Shown here: in pieces, positions 11,760 through 25,400 of the stretch
How the letters are laid out: each line of letters begins with the position of its first letter
Numbering within the stretch: the stretch's first letter is position 1
Origin: Siderastrea siderea
Taxonomy: Eukaryota > Cnidaria > Anthozoa > Scleractinia > Rhizangiidae
Direction: 5' to 3'
Length of the DNA: 64,000 nt
NCBI GenBank assembly: GCA_964030785.1
Contig: OZ034972.1
Location: 13,091,231 to 13,155,230, forward strand
Made by a program: the position numbers and the translations under genes
Notes under the pieces: model-generated
Database searches by the model: none
What the model was told of the DNA's origin: nothing
What the model saw: only the letters and a program-made list of their open reading frames with translations

Positions 11760-13000
11760 TGTTTGTTCTTGGCAATTTTAAAAATTAGAATGATATTTTT
11801 AATAAACCCGCTTTGCCCTCTTTAGTCTAAATGACTGACTCGTCAATGTTTGCAGCCAACTCCATTCGATTCAGATTTCAGGCCTCTTCAGCTCAGTGAA
11901 TATAAAAACTTTCTGAAACGGTCAGATTATTAGAAAAGTAGGTTTGTAGGCTACTTTTCATATTTCTGAAAAATAAAGCAGGTGTTTGTTTGTACCAGCA
12001 GAAAATAGATTAATTAAAGATGCCGTGTTTATCTTCTCTCTAAACAAGGTAGCTGAGGTTAGCTGTGAATAAAGGTTTTTGAAACCGGTAAGTTCTATTC
12101 TACCAATCACGGACCAGTGTCGAACGTTTTGTTTTCGTTATCTTTCACACGTGTAGAAGCTTGATTTTTTAATTTATTTGTGTGTTGTTAGACATTGTTA
12201 CCGCTGTATGTAATAAACCGATCGTTCAACAGCACTGTTTCGAGCACAATTTAAATTATGAATAATGTGAAATAGTTAACTGCGTCATACATGAAGGTGG
12301 TATTGGAGTACGAATGAAACGGAGGCGCCTTTCACAGGACAAACTATAGTTTGCAAACTCGTTTGCCACAACAAAGCTAGTAAAAAAGTTGGCGAGTTTG
12401 GAGACTACAACCAACAGGTTGCCAACATGTTCAGTTTTCCCAATGTTGAAGAAACGTTTGATTTTGCAAATTTTCGGCGCTTTAGGCGCTTTAGGTTGAA
12501 AATTGATTTTCGTGTGCCTGAAATGCTACGCTGCTCACTCAGACATCTACTCAGTATGCCATCATAACCAGACAGGTTCCTGATTTTACACTTCTGAAAT
12601 AGGCACCGGCCCCTTAAAGCTGATAACAAAACCAGAAAACGAAAAAGCTATCCCTTACATTTAAGTTTGCTTTGTCATGAAAATCACTACTGAACGACAT
12701 CATGATGTAAGTTACGAACATTCCCCTTAACCGAGACAACATTTTTATCGAGCAAGGCGATCCCTTAAACGACTTAAATTTAAACAAAGTGTACGTGTCA
12801 GTAATGCTATAGGCTATGAAATTGTATTGAAAACAAGAAGCAGATCGGATAACAGATAAAACTGAAACGACGTTCAATACTATATTGCCATAGGATTTAC
12901 TAACGTACCACAAAATTGAAGAAATGACTAAATTTCCTCACTAAAAACTTAGCTAAAAAAATAAAAATCAAAGTTTTCAAGAAATATATTAAGTACTTAC

Positions 13001-13043
13001 TTTTTGGCATTGGGTAAATCCAGTCCTGGAGGCTTTTTATCAT
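13001..13043 (-). other. Candidate alternative first exon of sGC gene B
   Basis: ATG at 13043 is followed by 14 codons and one base, then a GTAAGTACTT donor. An in-frame stop lies directly before the ATG. The phase matches the acceptor at 9726, so it could replace or precede the 11759-11717 exon. No protein similarity supports it. Confidence 0.25.
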
Positions 13044-14354
13044 TCACAGTTCTTGAGTCCTCCCTCCATTATGAGAAACATAGTATTTCAAACGCTGCAA
13101 CATTTCAGAAATTGTTCCTTGTAGCTGTTCGCTTAGCTTTAAGCATTGTTTAGACAGCTGAGGCTGTTAAAACGTGGTAAAACCATCAACGTTTTGTCAA
13201 TTCATTTTCTAAGTCGTAGTTCAATTCGTCCGTTCATCGTTACGTCACTCTCTTAGCCAAGAACAACACTAAATAATAGATATCATTTTCCTCAGCCCGT
13301 GACAAAGAAATGGAAGCCTGTCGTGCATTGAGGGTGAATTAATTGAAGTATTTTTGCTGATGAAGCTAAAATGTCTGGGTGATGTTATGCCTTTAGACAA
13401 CTTAATCACGGCACATCTGTCATGCATTTTGGAAGAAGACTCTAAAAGGCATTTGTTTAAAAACCGAAGCCCCCTTGTTTGTTGAAGCATGATTAATTTT
13501 TTTCCGTCTTCGTTCGCTTCGCAATATCCTTACCAAATAGAAAACTGACAAGCCTTTGTTAAAACAAGAATTAAAGCAGCATGCAATTAATGATCCCGAA
13601 CACTGGTTGAATGAAGTTTTCTTTGACGACCTAAATTGCTTTTAATCGACTGAGCGCCTTTGAAGCATTAACAATGTGTTGCAGATGATATGAGATTTTC
13701 ACAATGATTTTGAACACTGTGAACAGGTCAATTGTAACATTGAATCATTACAAAAAAATTTGGTAAAATCCTTTATGTACAAAGTAATGCGTAATTTTAT
13801 CAATTTATTTAATTACATTGGGGATGAATTTTCGCTGAAATCGTTTTCTTTCAGGAAAAGACCGATGCACTAAATATTCCTTGTTCATCGTCGGTGACAA
13901 TTTCAACTTCACGCAGTCGTTGGTGACGATATGTACTAACTATTCCGGCTTGATTCTGTTGTGCTTCAAGAAAGTTTACATTGATGGCTGATATGGACAG
14001 CTGACAACGGCTGTAAACAGACATTCTGGGTCATAAATAATACAAATGAAAAGAGTCGGTATCGAAACCATGATTTTTTGGTGCTTGATTGGTAATCGAT
14101 AGTTGCGAGCAGTATCGTTTCCTTGATACTGCACGTGACCAGCCAAATAAGGTAAACTTTTGTAATTCTCTTGCGCTCATACGTGCTAGTCCCAGTCTCT
14201 ATGTACTGACGTTATCTTCATGACTGACTGGTCTCGTTGTTAACTAGAATTGATAAATTTTTAAACCCGTTCGGCAAGAGCTTGTTTCCAGTGGAAAACC
14301 TCTCCAATAGGTCTTTTTAAGGGGAGGATTACACGTGGATAGCTTTTCCCCGAA

Positions 14355-14630
14355 ACGTTTTAGCCTTTTTTCTTAATTATCTCCAGGAGATTTCACTCAA
14401 TCCAAAAATGCCATCATTCGAGTTCCCGTAAATCTGAGAGAATTTTTTCGCGATTTTTAAATTAAACGTAAAGAAGGAGAAAGGGGAGGAAAATTGATGA
14501 ATTTTAAGAGAATTGAAAATTTGTTAAGCATTAAAGGTGAGTTAAAATTAAATTTTAAAGTTAATAATTACTAGACGGATACCAAAAACAGGCTGCAAAC
14601 AACCCCAAGTGCTCTTGCGTGGGGTTGGCC
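14355..14630 (+). repeat. Old dispersed repeat, copy 1
   Basis: It matches the reverse complement of about 20435-20700 along its length, sharing blocks such as TTCTTAATTATCTCCA, TTTTTTCGCGATTTTTAA and GATGAATTTTAAGA. I estimate roughly three quarters identity by eye. Confidence 0.7.
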
Positions 14631-15691
14631 TGTCTGGGAGTGAGTACAAAAGTTTAATTCCCCTTTTATTTCTTTCTTAAATCTTATCCTATTTCCTCAA
14701 AATTCAGGTATATTCCCCCCTTAAATCGTTTCAGCCAGGAGATCACACTTCATATCGCGATACATCCTCAATGTCACTTTTGCATCGTATCGAATTTGGA
14801 AAACGCACCTGGAACGTACTCTGAAATATATCGCAACAAAATAAGACATCAAATGTAACATTGGAGGACTCTGACGGAAATGGAAACCGGCGTTATACCT
14901 CTGTAAAATCTCTGACAACAGTCGAAAATTAACGTTATTACGCAGTTAACAAAGAAAGCTTGGACTTCTGGGGACTGAAGTGTGCTCGTAAGCACGGCTT
15001 GAATCACTTCTGTCATGTTAACATGATGACTTCTCGAAATAAGTTTTCTTGTTATGATACGTGCGAAATATAACAAGTGTTTCGAAAGCGTACACTTTGG
15101 CTAGCTGGTCTAGCAAACTTGCATAAGACACTGCGCGCCAGCTAAGAGAAATGGAGTTTTATTGTGAGGACTGTACATGAATCGCATACTTGATGCGTCA
15201 TGTCTACGTTCAACTGCAGGTAGCAATACTTTCGGACGTCCTTTTCTTTTTAGTATGAACTGAGAAGACAATTAAACAGCTCATTAATTTAGGCGTCGTC
15301 CTCGCTTTTAGTGATCAATCTCTACTACAGCTGCCATTACAGCAGAATCACTAACCAGCCAAACGTTTTCCTTACGCATATAACTAAGTAATAGGTCAAA
15401 CAATTCTGACCTCCTCGCATGTTCCCCACAAGCACAACGGGTTGAAATTGAATTTTGCGGCTTTCCTATTTTCAAACTTTTTCCACCGTCAAATATCTTT
15501 GAGCTCACAAGATCGTTTGAGATCTAGTAGAAACCGTGATTTGTCAACAAAATTAAATTTGTAATGTTTGAACCAGACTAGAATAGCCGATCTTGAGAGT
15601 CACGCCTTCGGTCTACTCTAGTACTCTCTTTCTTCACTTCTTGCGTGACAAGTGACGTCCAGCATAACGAATGTGGAAAACCCGTATCCAG

Positions 15692-15696
15692 ACAAA

Positions 15697-15735
<39 letters not shown>

Positions 15736-15737
15736 AT
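15692..15737. repeat. AAAT tetranucleotide microsatellite
   Basis: About eleven uninterrupted AAAT units. It produces overlapping minus-strand ORFs rich in LFIY, which are artefacts. Confidence 0.95.
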
Positions 15738-15863
15738 ATAGGAACTGACACTGCATGATGACAATAAATATAGGAAGTGACACTGTGTGATGACAATGTG
15801 TGGCTCGAAGCCACACAAAAATTGGCATCCACACAAGTAACTGAAGCGTGTTATGAAGATTAC

Positions 15864-16072
15864 GTTTGAAAAACCGTACCTGTTGTTTTATCTGTATTTT
15901 TACCGGTTTTTCGAGCTTTTGGAGGCTGTTTTAGGTGATTTTCTGCTCAAAGGTCCATCGTGTCATATGTCATAGAACGACCGTTGAGCAGAAAATCGCC
16001 TAAAACAACCTTCAGAAGTCTGGAAAAGCGGTAAAAACACCGAAAACACAACAGGTGAAGTTTTTCAAACCT
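15864..16072. mobile_element. Foldback element, about 210 bp
   Basis: The ends GTTTGAAAAAC and GTTTTTCAAAC, followed inward by ACCTGTTGTTTT-like and ACAACAGGT arms, form a long imperfect palindrome. Inner arms include TTTTCTGCTCAA and TTGAGCAGAAAA. Confidence 0.7.
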
Positions 16073-18859
16073 AATTTGCATTTTTTTTTTAAATGGAAAA
16101 CCAGCGATTATTTTCCATCAAACTTCAGGTCCTTACAAACTCTTATACTGTGGTATCAAGAGCGGGAGGCAAGCTGATTGGTTACAGAAACGAGTGAGTG
16201 TTTCAATAGTCTTATCAACCAACATAAACCAAGCAACCGCAAAAAGCAACAAAAAACACCAATATTCCAATCAAAAACAACCCGGCCCTGCAACCAATTT
16301 TTTTTAGCCACTCGTAAGAACTGAAAAGTACTGTGTCATGGAGAAAGAAATTGAACTGAAACTCCAGACAAAAGTCCCTTCTTAATAATTAGGCGGTGCA
16401 CGTGCTAGGCACGTGCGGCCGTCTCATAAAATGCAACGCACATTCCTGAATTTACGAAAGTCAGTAGACTTAGTCTCCGCGCGGGCTCTAAACAATCAGG
16501 CTCGTTATAATGAGGTGGATTTTACGAGATTGAAAGCTAATGTTTCAAATACGGGACGATTTGTTAGTGAAATGACCATTCTTGCATGTGAAGCGTAATT
16601 TTGATGTTTTGAGTTTCGCGGCGTATTGAAGTTGAGTAAAGGTAAGCGTTGAAATGTTTATTTCGCTGTTTTTGAGTGCGTTCTCTCAGTGTACGAGACG
16701 GAAAGCAATCTATACCTGCCACTGTAAACCTGGCCCTTACAGAATCAAAGCTGGAACTAACTTCTATAGTTTAATAAATAGCGTCCCAAAAAACTATAAC
16801 ACTAAAAAAAAGAAAAAAATAAACAAAAAAATTCGGTGGTGATGAAATCTCAATCAAATAACAAACAAGGCCTGAGTATCACCAATCTAAATTGATTCTG
16901 TCGCACCAGGTCAGAAATACATTTCTGCTTTTCGGTTCTGCCCAATTTTTTAGAATTTTGGCTGTCTAAACTTGTCTAAGACCTCTCAGTCTTTCGTTTA
17001 TGTCTTTCCACGGTTTCAAACTAATTTAATAAAGTTTCATTCATTTTAGTCTGTATTAGAGCACGGGTTAACAGGCAAAAATATAAACGTCACGAGTCGG
17101 TTAGCTATCTCAGCATTGACGTGAATATGTCTTCCAGATGTCTCTAGAAACACAGCTTTCTGGCGATAAAAAAATTGGTCTGAACCCCTACGTGAAATCA
17201 AGAATTCTAGACAAAATGAAGTTCGAGCTCAAAAGAGGAGAAGTAAAGCTTTTTGGGCAAAAAACGTTTCCGCCTGTTGTAGCTTAACGATATCACGGTT
17301 TAGGAACGATTTGAAAGAGTCGTACAGAGGTCACTGGTTACAAACAAACCAAGTTCTCAAGTCGCATACATACATTTAATTCCTTACATATCGGAAGTGC
17401 AAATTGTCCATAACAGGTCACCGGAAACCACGAACTACTTAAGAAAAGGGGGGGGGGGGAGGGGGTGAGAGACTATGCGCCGCCTGTAAATTCTTCAGAA
17501 TTTCTTGTTTTTAACGGAGAGATTAAATATATTAATGATCTACACGTGAAGTCCATGCGAACCTTATCAATGAATATGATAGCACTGCAGAAAAATACAA
17601 ATTAAGAGGCTTATAACCAATATTACAAAGGGGATATTAAAAATATATATTACTGAGCTGAAGCTATTTATAGCCGCTTGAATGCCTTCTTGTTTGGCAT
17701 ACTTATTTATATTTTCTTAACACCATTTTTTTCGAATGCAGAATCCATCTTTTTAAAGTGCTTCCGTAACTCAAGTTTGAAGACTAATTTTTACAACGAT
17801 TATACCTTGTTCCGGCTATTCGGATTGTAGCAAGGAGGGGAGAGAAAGTGTGAGAAGAAAAGAGCGAAAGGATTTTAACTCCTTCTTTTTCCACATCCTG
17901 TCTTTGTTACGCTCGCCAACAACCTGAGCGCCTGAAACAGGCTCAAAACGTGTCCCAACTTCTCATATCTCTAATTGCAAATGTAGACTAACAAGGCACG
18001 GTTATCGAAGGCAGGATTAAGCTAACCCAGGGTTAGCGACAAGCGATTTGGCTGCTTTCAAAACGGCCACTGAAAATTATCTTTGAAAACTCTTTTTAAC
18101 AAAAGAAACAGGAACCTTGGTCAACTTTAATCCCGGGTTTAATAGCATTAACCGGCTTTCGAACAACCGGGCCCTTAGAAAAACATATCTTGGTGCTGTT
18201 TAAATTTACGTACAGCGAATAAGCAAACAATGAAAAAAAAAATAAACGTCCATTCCAATTAGGATACAACCCTATAAAAATATTCACACTTAAAAATCCT
18301 ACAATCGTCTTTGATCTTTTATCTTATATGCTGTGTTACGATTACGGTTAGAAAACATCAGCCCTATTACAGGGGGTTTACATGAAGTACCTTATCGCTT
18401 TGCAACTTCTTAACGTTTATCATACAGGAACAACCTTGTGTACCCGGAGCGTTCTCTGCACTTTCATCTGCACAAAACGCTCAGGGTACAAGGTTCATAT
18501 ATACACAAAATAATCTTCTACATCCTGTTGCTCAAAGAGCGGTTAACTAATCCAGAGTTCACGCCAACTTTCAACTCGGAATTCAACTTCTCGATGGGAG
18601 GTTTCACTTGAAAAAGAAATATAACATCCCAGACTGAATCTTTGATTAAGTAACCAAAAAAGAGTTGTCAGTAAAAGTTTCAACCATATGGAAACACTAT
18701 TAAATACCGCATGGCATGAAATCTTGGGCTTTAAACTTTTGCGATCCCCAAAAATAGAGCCCGTAAATTTGGTTCACGCATAACTATTTTTCCAAAAATT
18801 TCATGCAATATGGCAAGGCACGTGTACGTGTGGTCCAAATCTCGTTCTTAAGATCTTTT

Positions 18860-19440
18860 TTCCTTGCTTTCTCTTCCCCCCTCGAGAGAGGTCCTTTCTC
18901 TTTCCCTTTCGAGAGAGATCCTTTCTATTCACCCCTCGAGAGAGGTCCCTTCTCTTTCCCCCTCGAGAGAGGTCCTTTCTCTTTCCCTTTTGAGCGAGAT
19001 CCTTTCTATTCGCCCCTCGAGAGAGGTCCCTTCTCTTTCCCCCTTGAGAGAGGTCCTTTCTCTTTCCCTTTTGAGCGAGATCCTTTCTATTCGCCCCTCG
19101 AGAGAGGTCCCTTCTCTTTCCCCCTTGAGAGAGGTCCTTTCTCTTTCCCTTTTGAGAGAGATCCTTTCTATTCACCCCTCGAGAGAGGTCCCTTCTCTTT
19201 CCCCCTCGAGAGAGGTCCTTTCTCTTTCCCTTTTAAGCGAGATCCTTTCTATTCGCCCCTCGAGAGAGGTCCTTTCTATTCGCCCCTTGAGAGAGGTCCC
19301 TTCTCTTTCCCCCTTGAGAGAGGCCCTTTCTCTTTCCCTTTTGAGAAAGATCCTTTCTATTCGCCCCTCGAGAGAGGTCCCTTCTCTTTCCCCCTTGAGA
19401 GAGGTCCTTTCTGTTTCCCTCACGAGAGGAGCCTCAGAGG
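18860..19440. repeat. 27-bp minisatellite with an 81-bp higher-order period
   Basis: About twenty units of CTCGAGAGAGGTCCTTTCTC plus TTTCCCY. Variants alternate in a three-unit pattern (two GGTCC units and one GATCC unit), giving a period of 81 bp. Because 27 and 81 are multiples of three and no unit has a stop, both strands are open in several frames; I treat these ORFs as artefacts. The array starts about 30 bp beyond the gene C stop codon, so it may be transcribed in its 3' UTR as a purine-rich tract. Confidence 0.92.
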
Positions 19441-19471
19441 GAACGACGGTGACAATCTTACAAAAAATTTG

Positions 19472-22400
19472 TCATAACGTAGACTCCATCTTTTGAGTAA
19501 GTTCAACGAGTTCTGCCAAAGACTCTTCGTCCATTCCAATAAGTGAAGCGTCGCCATTGATTACTACTTTCCCATCATCGTCCCCATTATCATCAACATC
19601 ATCGGTTTCATCGATGCTCTCATCGCGGTTGAAATGGTTTGATTTGTAAATGGGACACACGGAGGTGACGGTGGTTCTTCGTCGCTTGTTGCTATTAATA
19701 TCCTCATGTTTAAGACTCTCCAGTTTCTGGTTGATTGATACCATATCTACTGAGCTCACCCTCCTGGGGGGCATCCCCTCAGGGTGGGTGTGATAGAGAG
19801 CAGCTGGACCTGTCTCGCTTCTTCGCTTTGCCGAGGGGGAGTGATTGGGGGAGCCCATTGGTGACCGAAACATGCAGATGCTGTTAGGAGCAACAGAGGC
19901 GGCGATATCCATAATTGAAGGCTGTTTCCTTGCGTTTTTGCTCCTTGTAAGAAAGAAGCAAGTCAGTGGGTTCGGGACCTCTGTGTTTGGTGTAAACTCA
20001 AACTCTTTGGTCCTTTGAAGATAGCTGTCAGAAAAAACAAAACAAAATTAAGGCAAACAGGTATATTTATATAGCCCGGGGAAATTGATTTTTGTGTAAA
20101 TTTCGCAAGTGAAACAGCATTTGACGTTCACAGTACGCCGGAGAGCCTTTGTACCGGCACTGAAGCATCATCAAAGCTTAGCTTTTGTTCACACATGAAA
20201 AGATTTACTTGGGCGCAAATTTTCTGCTGGAAAGATGTTGTGCTGCTCCCGCAGGTCTTGACTGAACTTGAAACTAGTACAACTTGTACGGCAATAGGTT
20301 TACATTCGTTTTTCTTTAAGAGCAGTGTGAACAGTCAAGGTAAATTCTTAGGAAATGGGATAAGTTTTAAGAAAGAAATAAAAGAGGGATAAAATTTTTG
20401 TACACGCCCAAAGAAAGTCGACCTCCGCGCAGCAGCACCTGGAGTTGTTTGTGGACTATTTTGGTGTCCGTATATTAATTTTTAACTTTAAATTTTAATT
20501 TTCACTCACCTTTAGTTCGTAACAATTTTCTTAAAATTCATCAGTCCCCCCTCCCTTCTTTTTCTTTACGTTCACTTAAAAATCGCGAAAAAATCCTCAC
20601 AGATTTATGGGAGCTCGCACTATGATCCTATGATAACATTTTTGATTTAATGAAATCTCATGGAGATAATTAAGAAAAATGGCTAAAACGATGGGAAAAC
20701 AAGGCATCTGCCTAGATTGCGACTTAACTTAATATTTTGTTCACTATTACCGTTTAGTCTCGTAGCTGACGTTGATGAAGCCTGGTTTACTGCCGGATTC
20801 CATCTTGTTTGCCAAAGTGACAGTGCTTCCAAATAAACAATAGCGAGGCATCATCTTGCCCACAACCCCGGCTATTACCGAGCCAGTATGAATTCCAATG
20901 CGAATCTGAAGGAGAAAGAATAAAAACTTACTTCTTCTCTCAAAAAAAGTCTTTAGTTAACTCGAGCCGGGAAGGGATACTCAATAAACCTTCATACTAT
21001 GGAGGATCCGCCCCAAGGTTTAATCCATTAATTACCTTTTCACATGCGAATTCTATCGAAATGGTACGCCATCCGTATACCTTGAATAAATATTGCACCC
21101 CTTTCTTATACCTCCTCAAAGACAAACCAAAAAACAATAGCTTATCCAAAACGTGGTAGGTTAAACCGCTTATTTTCGCCGAGCTTTCACTCGCTCAAAG
21201 GCTACAAGCTTGTTATATTTTGGCGTTGTAATTTGTGCCGACATTTTGCAACCCTTAATTATTACTTATATTTATTTGCTATCCCTTTCAATAACAGTTT
21301 TCCCTACCCCTTAAAAAGGTACACAATTCAGGTGAAACCCTCCCCCCCCAACCCCTTAACACGCGTTATTAATACCGAGTTTTCGCGCTGAAATAAGACT
21401 AGTATCTTCACCCAAAAGTGAAGAGATTTAAAAGGTACTTGAGATAATAGTCAAGTGGATTTTGAGCGTTAGTAAGTACCTTGAGTGGTGTCTTATCCAC
21501 AGGTGAGAGCACCTTCTGAGAAGCTTCCATCATTGAGCACGCCATGTGTGCCACTTTCTCGGCATGGTTATCACAGGGCTTCGGAAGACCACCCACCACC
21601 ATGTAAGCATCACCAATTGTCTCTACCTATGGCGTAACCGTGATAGTAAAGTCCATTAAAACATCACTGTCATCAGTAAAATGGACGTCTCAACTGATTT
21701 CACATTTTAGGGAGCTAGAACGATGACGTAAAATAGTCTGCTTTATGCAATATTGGGAGTGTGAATGCGCTCTGGAAATCTGGATACGGCATCGCAAAAA
21801 TCACGACGAACGAACGACTAGTAAAATTTATTTTCAACCGATCCGCCATCTCGATTTAAAATCCTTCTGTGGGAACTCATTTTTGCCAGACTGTTAAACA
21901 ATTTACGTAATAAATGCTGCTAAGTGCGGTACAATGAACCGATCGGAACAACATTTCTCTCATCCTCTTTATTCTCACTCTCTCGCTCCCACACGCAGAC
22001 GTACACGCTCCCTGTAACTGATAAGGAGCGCGCGAGGAGCACGCGCGAGATTGGAGGAATGCAGTTGCTTCTCTGTCCCATTACGCGTTCCGAAATTCCC
22101 CGTACACCTAGTTTTGTACCTGTTATGCAGGGTAACGTGAGGCATGTCATGTAGCCTGCGCGCAGACGTCTCCTATCCCCGCGTGGAGCAAAGGAAATAA
22201 GAGACGCTACACGTCATGGTTCGACTACCCTCGGAATTCATATTTTTTCCTGGTCTTCGTGAAGAGGACTGAGTACAGACAGTTCACTAAAACGTTCCTA
22301 ATCTTAACGCCTGGAAATTGAGGGTTGGAATTAAAACCCGTCACCTTTTAAATAAAATGATCATCAGTGTCATTTCTCTTACGGGGAAAACCGTTTTGTA

Positions 22401-25400
22401 CACTTTTGACCAAAACCTTTAACTTATGTTTAACAGCTGTTTGCAGCAATTAATGATAAACCTCAAATACTAACCACTTGCCTAATTTCTTTTGATCCTG
22501 CCGGCCTAGGAATTAAGACTTAATCCTTCGTAATTATGATAACCTTAAAGGATTATCCGTCCGGACAGAAATCGTACTTCAAATTATGTCTTTTCAACTC
22601 TCATTTTCTTAAGCAATCATTTCGGGGATAAATAATTCTTCAACACTGGCATTTAATTATTATTCACCAGAAGAAATTATGCAAAGCTCTTTCGGCATAG
22701 GAAAATTAATCCGCTGCTTTTTTAACCGTTATCAGGTTATTATTTTTCTTCGATCATGCATATTTCGTACTTCTGTTCTACAGGCTCTGGTTTCCATTTT
22801 CAATTTAAAAAATAATCCATAACTTTTTTGCATAAACGGCCACTATTATAATAAAACCTAATCATTGCCATTTTAAAAATGTCGTGTTTCGCAAAATTAA
22901 CCGTAAAAATGCTAGTTTCTTCATGATATACTAAGAGTGGCAGGAAAATAAAACAAATTGCGGATAAGGTGCCAGGAAAATTAATTTTAATCGGAAAACC
23001 CTGATTAGGATGTCAAAACAAATTGTGAAACCGCTTTAATTAAGGGGAAGGTTGAGATATTGTGAGTTTGTGGGAAGAGCAAAAATAGTCAGTAAGTGAT
23101 TATCAAGCAGGAAAATGATCTACAACCCACTGAAAAAGCTGCAAATTAGAAACAGTTTTAAACGCCTTGTGTGGGCATTAATATGAACTTTCCTATCACA
23201 AGATCGCGAGTGTAAATTGGTCGTATGGTCAGTTTCCATCAGTCCGAAGACAGACAAAACAAATGTTGAAAAAAACAATTATTCGCGTGGCAAACCATAT
23301 CAATTCTTATCAAAGTTTTATGCTTTCTAAGCTTTTAATATTTCAGTCTTCCGTGTTAGTGTAAATATACTTTCGAGTAGCCGAGAAAATGACTTGATTG
23401 GAAATTAACGAAAGCTGAACTTGCTGAAAACATGTGAGCATTCTCTCCCGGTAAACAAAGAGTGAAACTTTTTCAAGTGTTTGTAGTATAAAGCTCTCTT
23501 GGAAGTGACAAAGCAGGTACAGAACGCTGCTTGGGGTCGCATTTCAGAGGAATAAAATAAATAAACCCTGCCTATACAGGAAGTCAGTAAAACATTTTCA
23601 AACCAAAACGCTTGTCACGATAATCAAACAAACGACGCCGGATTTGCATAAAATGTTTGGAGTAATCGTAAAAGATGATGAAAAAGGAAAATTGTTTTAT
23701 GAAAAGGGAGTTTCCGTGGTAAACCTTCATGAAAATTAATGATTGCGGAGAATGAAACTAATGCTTTGAATTAAAGGTAACAAATTTGGTAGGAGAAAAT
23801 CGAGTAAAGAATTTCTTTACTCGATTATTTGACAAGACATTTAACACACGTATTACAAAGTGTGAACAGTTCGAGCGAATGGGATATGAACTAAGTTTGT
23901 TTGTCATTTGGCGGGAATTTAATTAATTTATTCTCGCAAAATCCTAAACTGTCATCACGATAAAACGCAATCTAATCCTCTAAACGAAAGGGCCGAAGGT
24001 CTTTTCAGGAATTGCGAATCGCAAACATTGAAAAACAACGAGAGCTTTACAGCAGTTCAGAGTTTAAATAAACATTGGTCAATCACAAAAGAGGGGTTGC
24101 GGAGTTTTACAATGGAAGACTAAAAGGCTGAAAGGAGTTTATTTATAGTAAAGCATTATTTTTGCCAGACCAACCTTGTACACATCGTGCATTCCGCTAA
24201 GCATATCAAAGTAGGTGTACAACTTGTTCAGCATCCGCACAATGTCCATCGGGACTATCTTGTCATCTGAACATAACGCTGTAAAGCCGACAATGTCGCT
24301 GAATAGGATTGTGACAATCTTGTAGTTTTCCGCGGGAACTGGCTGATTCAACCGCAGTCTAGCCGCGACTTCTTTGGGGAGAATAGAGTGTAGCAAATCG
24401 TCCGTTTGCCGCTTGTTCTCTGTCAGTTTGCTCTCAAGTTTTTTTAAGTCGTTGCTAGTTTCCTCCAATCTTTCCACCAGCTCTCTCTCGGCTCTCCTCG
24501 CGTGCGACATGAAGATAAGATCGCGAGTAGCATCATGAACGGGAATGTCGTTGAAGAAGATGCCCAGCTGTTTGAACCAATCTATATTTGACGCCCGAGG
24601 GGAGCACAAAAATAGAATACAATCGTTCTTGGGTATATATATCATCTGTCCCTTGAGGCGTAACACAGGAATGGCATCACTGCCTCTCCGACCTCTACCG
24701 GAACCTTTCATTAGCGTACCAGACATATCGCCCTGTCTTAGAACAGATTGTTTTGCAGTGACGATAAAGACAGTGTTGATATGAGAAAGTATAGTTTCGT
24801 AGGTGAATTCCATGCGGGGCCTTGCGAGCTCGAACGTGTCTATAAACGGGAAAGGAATCCTAAAGCGTGAATTTAGGACGCGAGATATCGCTACGCCAGC
24901 TTGCGTAACGTTGAGTTTTCTATCGAACATTACGTGAAATGGAAACGCTTTACAAAACGACCAAAGATTTAAGTCCTTGCGCCGTTTCCTCCCGCCCTTT
25001 TCCCGCTCTGACTGTTGACAGCCTTGTTTGTCTGTTAGCGGATTTAAATCAAATGCTTGTAGGCCAAGTTTCGAGTGCGCCGCATTTTTACAGCCAGTTT
25101 CTCTTATTGCAAACACAACATGATCATTCTCCCCTGAACGAGGTTGTTGCACAGAAACTGTAACCTCGGTGTTCAACATTTCTTTTGCAACCGCTTTTAC
25201 GATTCCGATCACAATATGCTCAAGCCCCTGTCTTTTAGAATAATAGTGAAGTAGTAATGTCCCGTCCGGTGTTTCCGTACAGCGAAACGAAGGCGCTTCC
25301 ATTCCTGGGTAGATCGTGGCGAGGTGATCATGGAGGGCGTCCAGATTGCATAAAAAGTCCCGCAGGTTTCTTCCCAGGACTTTCAAAATGCGATCATACC

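Larger units (their letters stand above)
11760..19471. other. Intergenic region between sGC genes C and B
   Basis: I recognise no conserved gene here. On the minus strand a possible 5' exon of gene B at 13043-13001 (43 nt, MIKSLQDWIYPMPK) ends at an excellent GTAAGT donor in phase 1. The rest holds an old dispersed repeat (about 14355-14630), an AAAT microsatellite (15692-15737), a foldback element (15864-16072), a CACGTG-containing palindrome (about 16395-16413), a poly-G tract near 17448, and the minisatellite behind gene C (18860-19440). Other ORFs up to about 90 aa show no family resemblance. Confidence 0.5.

Noticed and set aside
15308..15508. 66-residue minus-strand ORF considered as a gene B N-terminal exon
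   Set aside because: No H-NOX resemblance and no suitable donor in phase.
18801..19496. ORFs up to 224 residues on both strands in the 27-bp repeat
   Set aside because: The unit length is a multiple of three and stop-free, so open frames arise automatically; no similarity, no start context, and it lies in the presumed 3' UTR of gene C.
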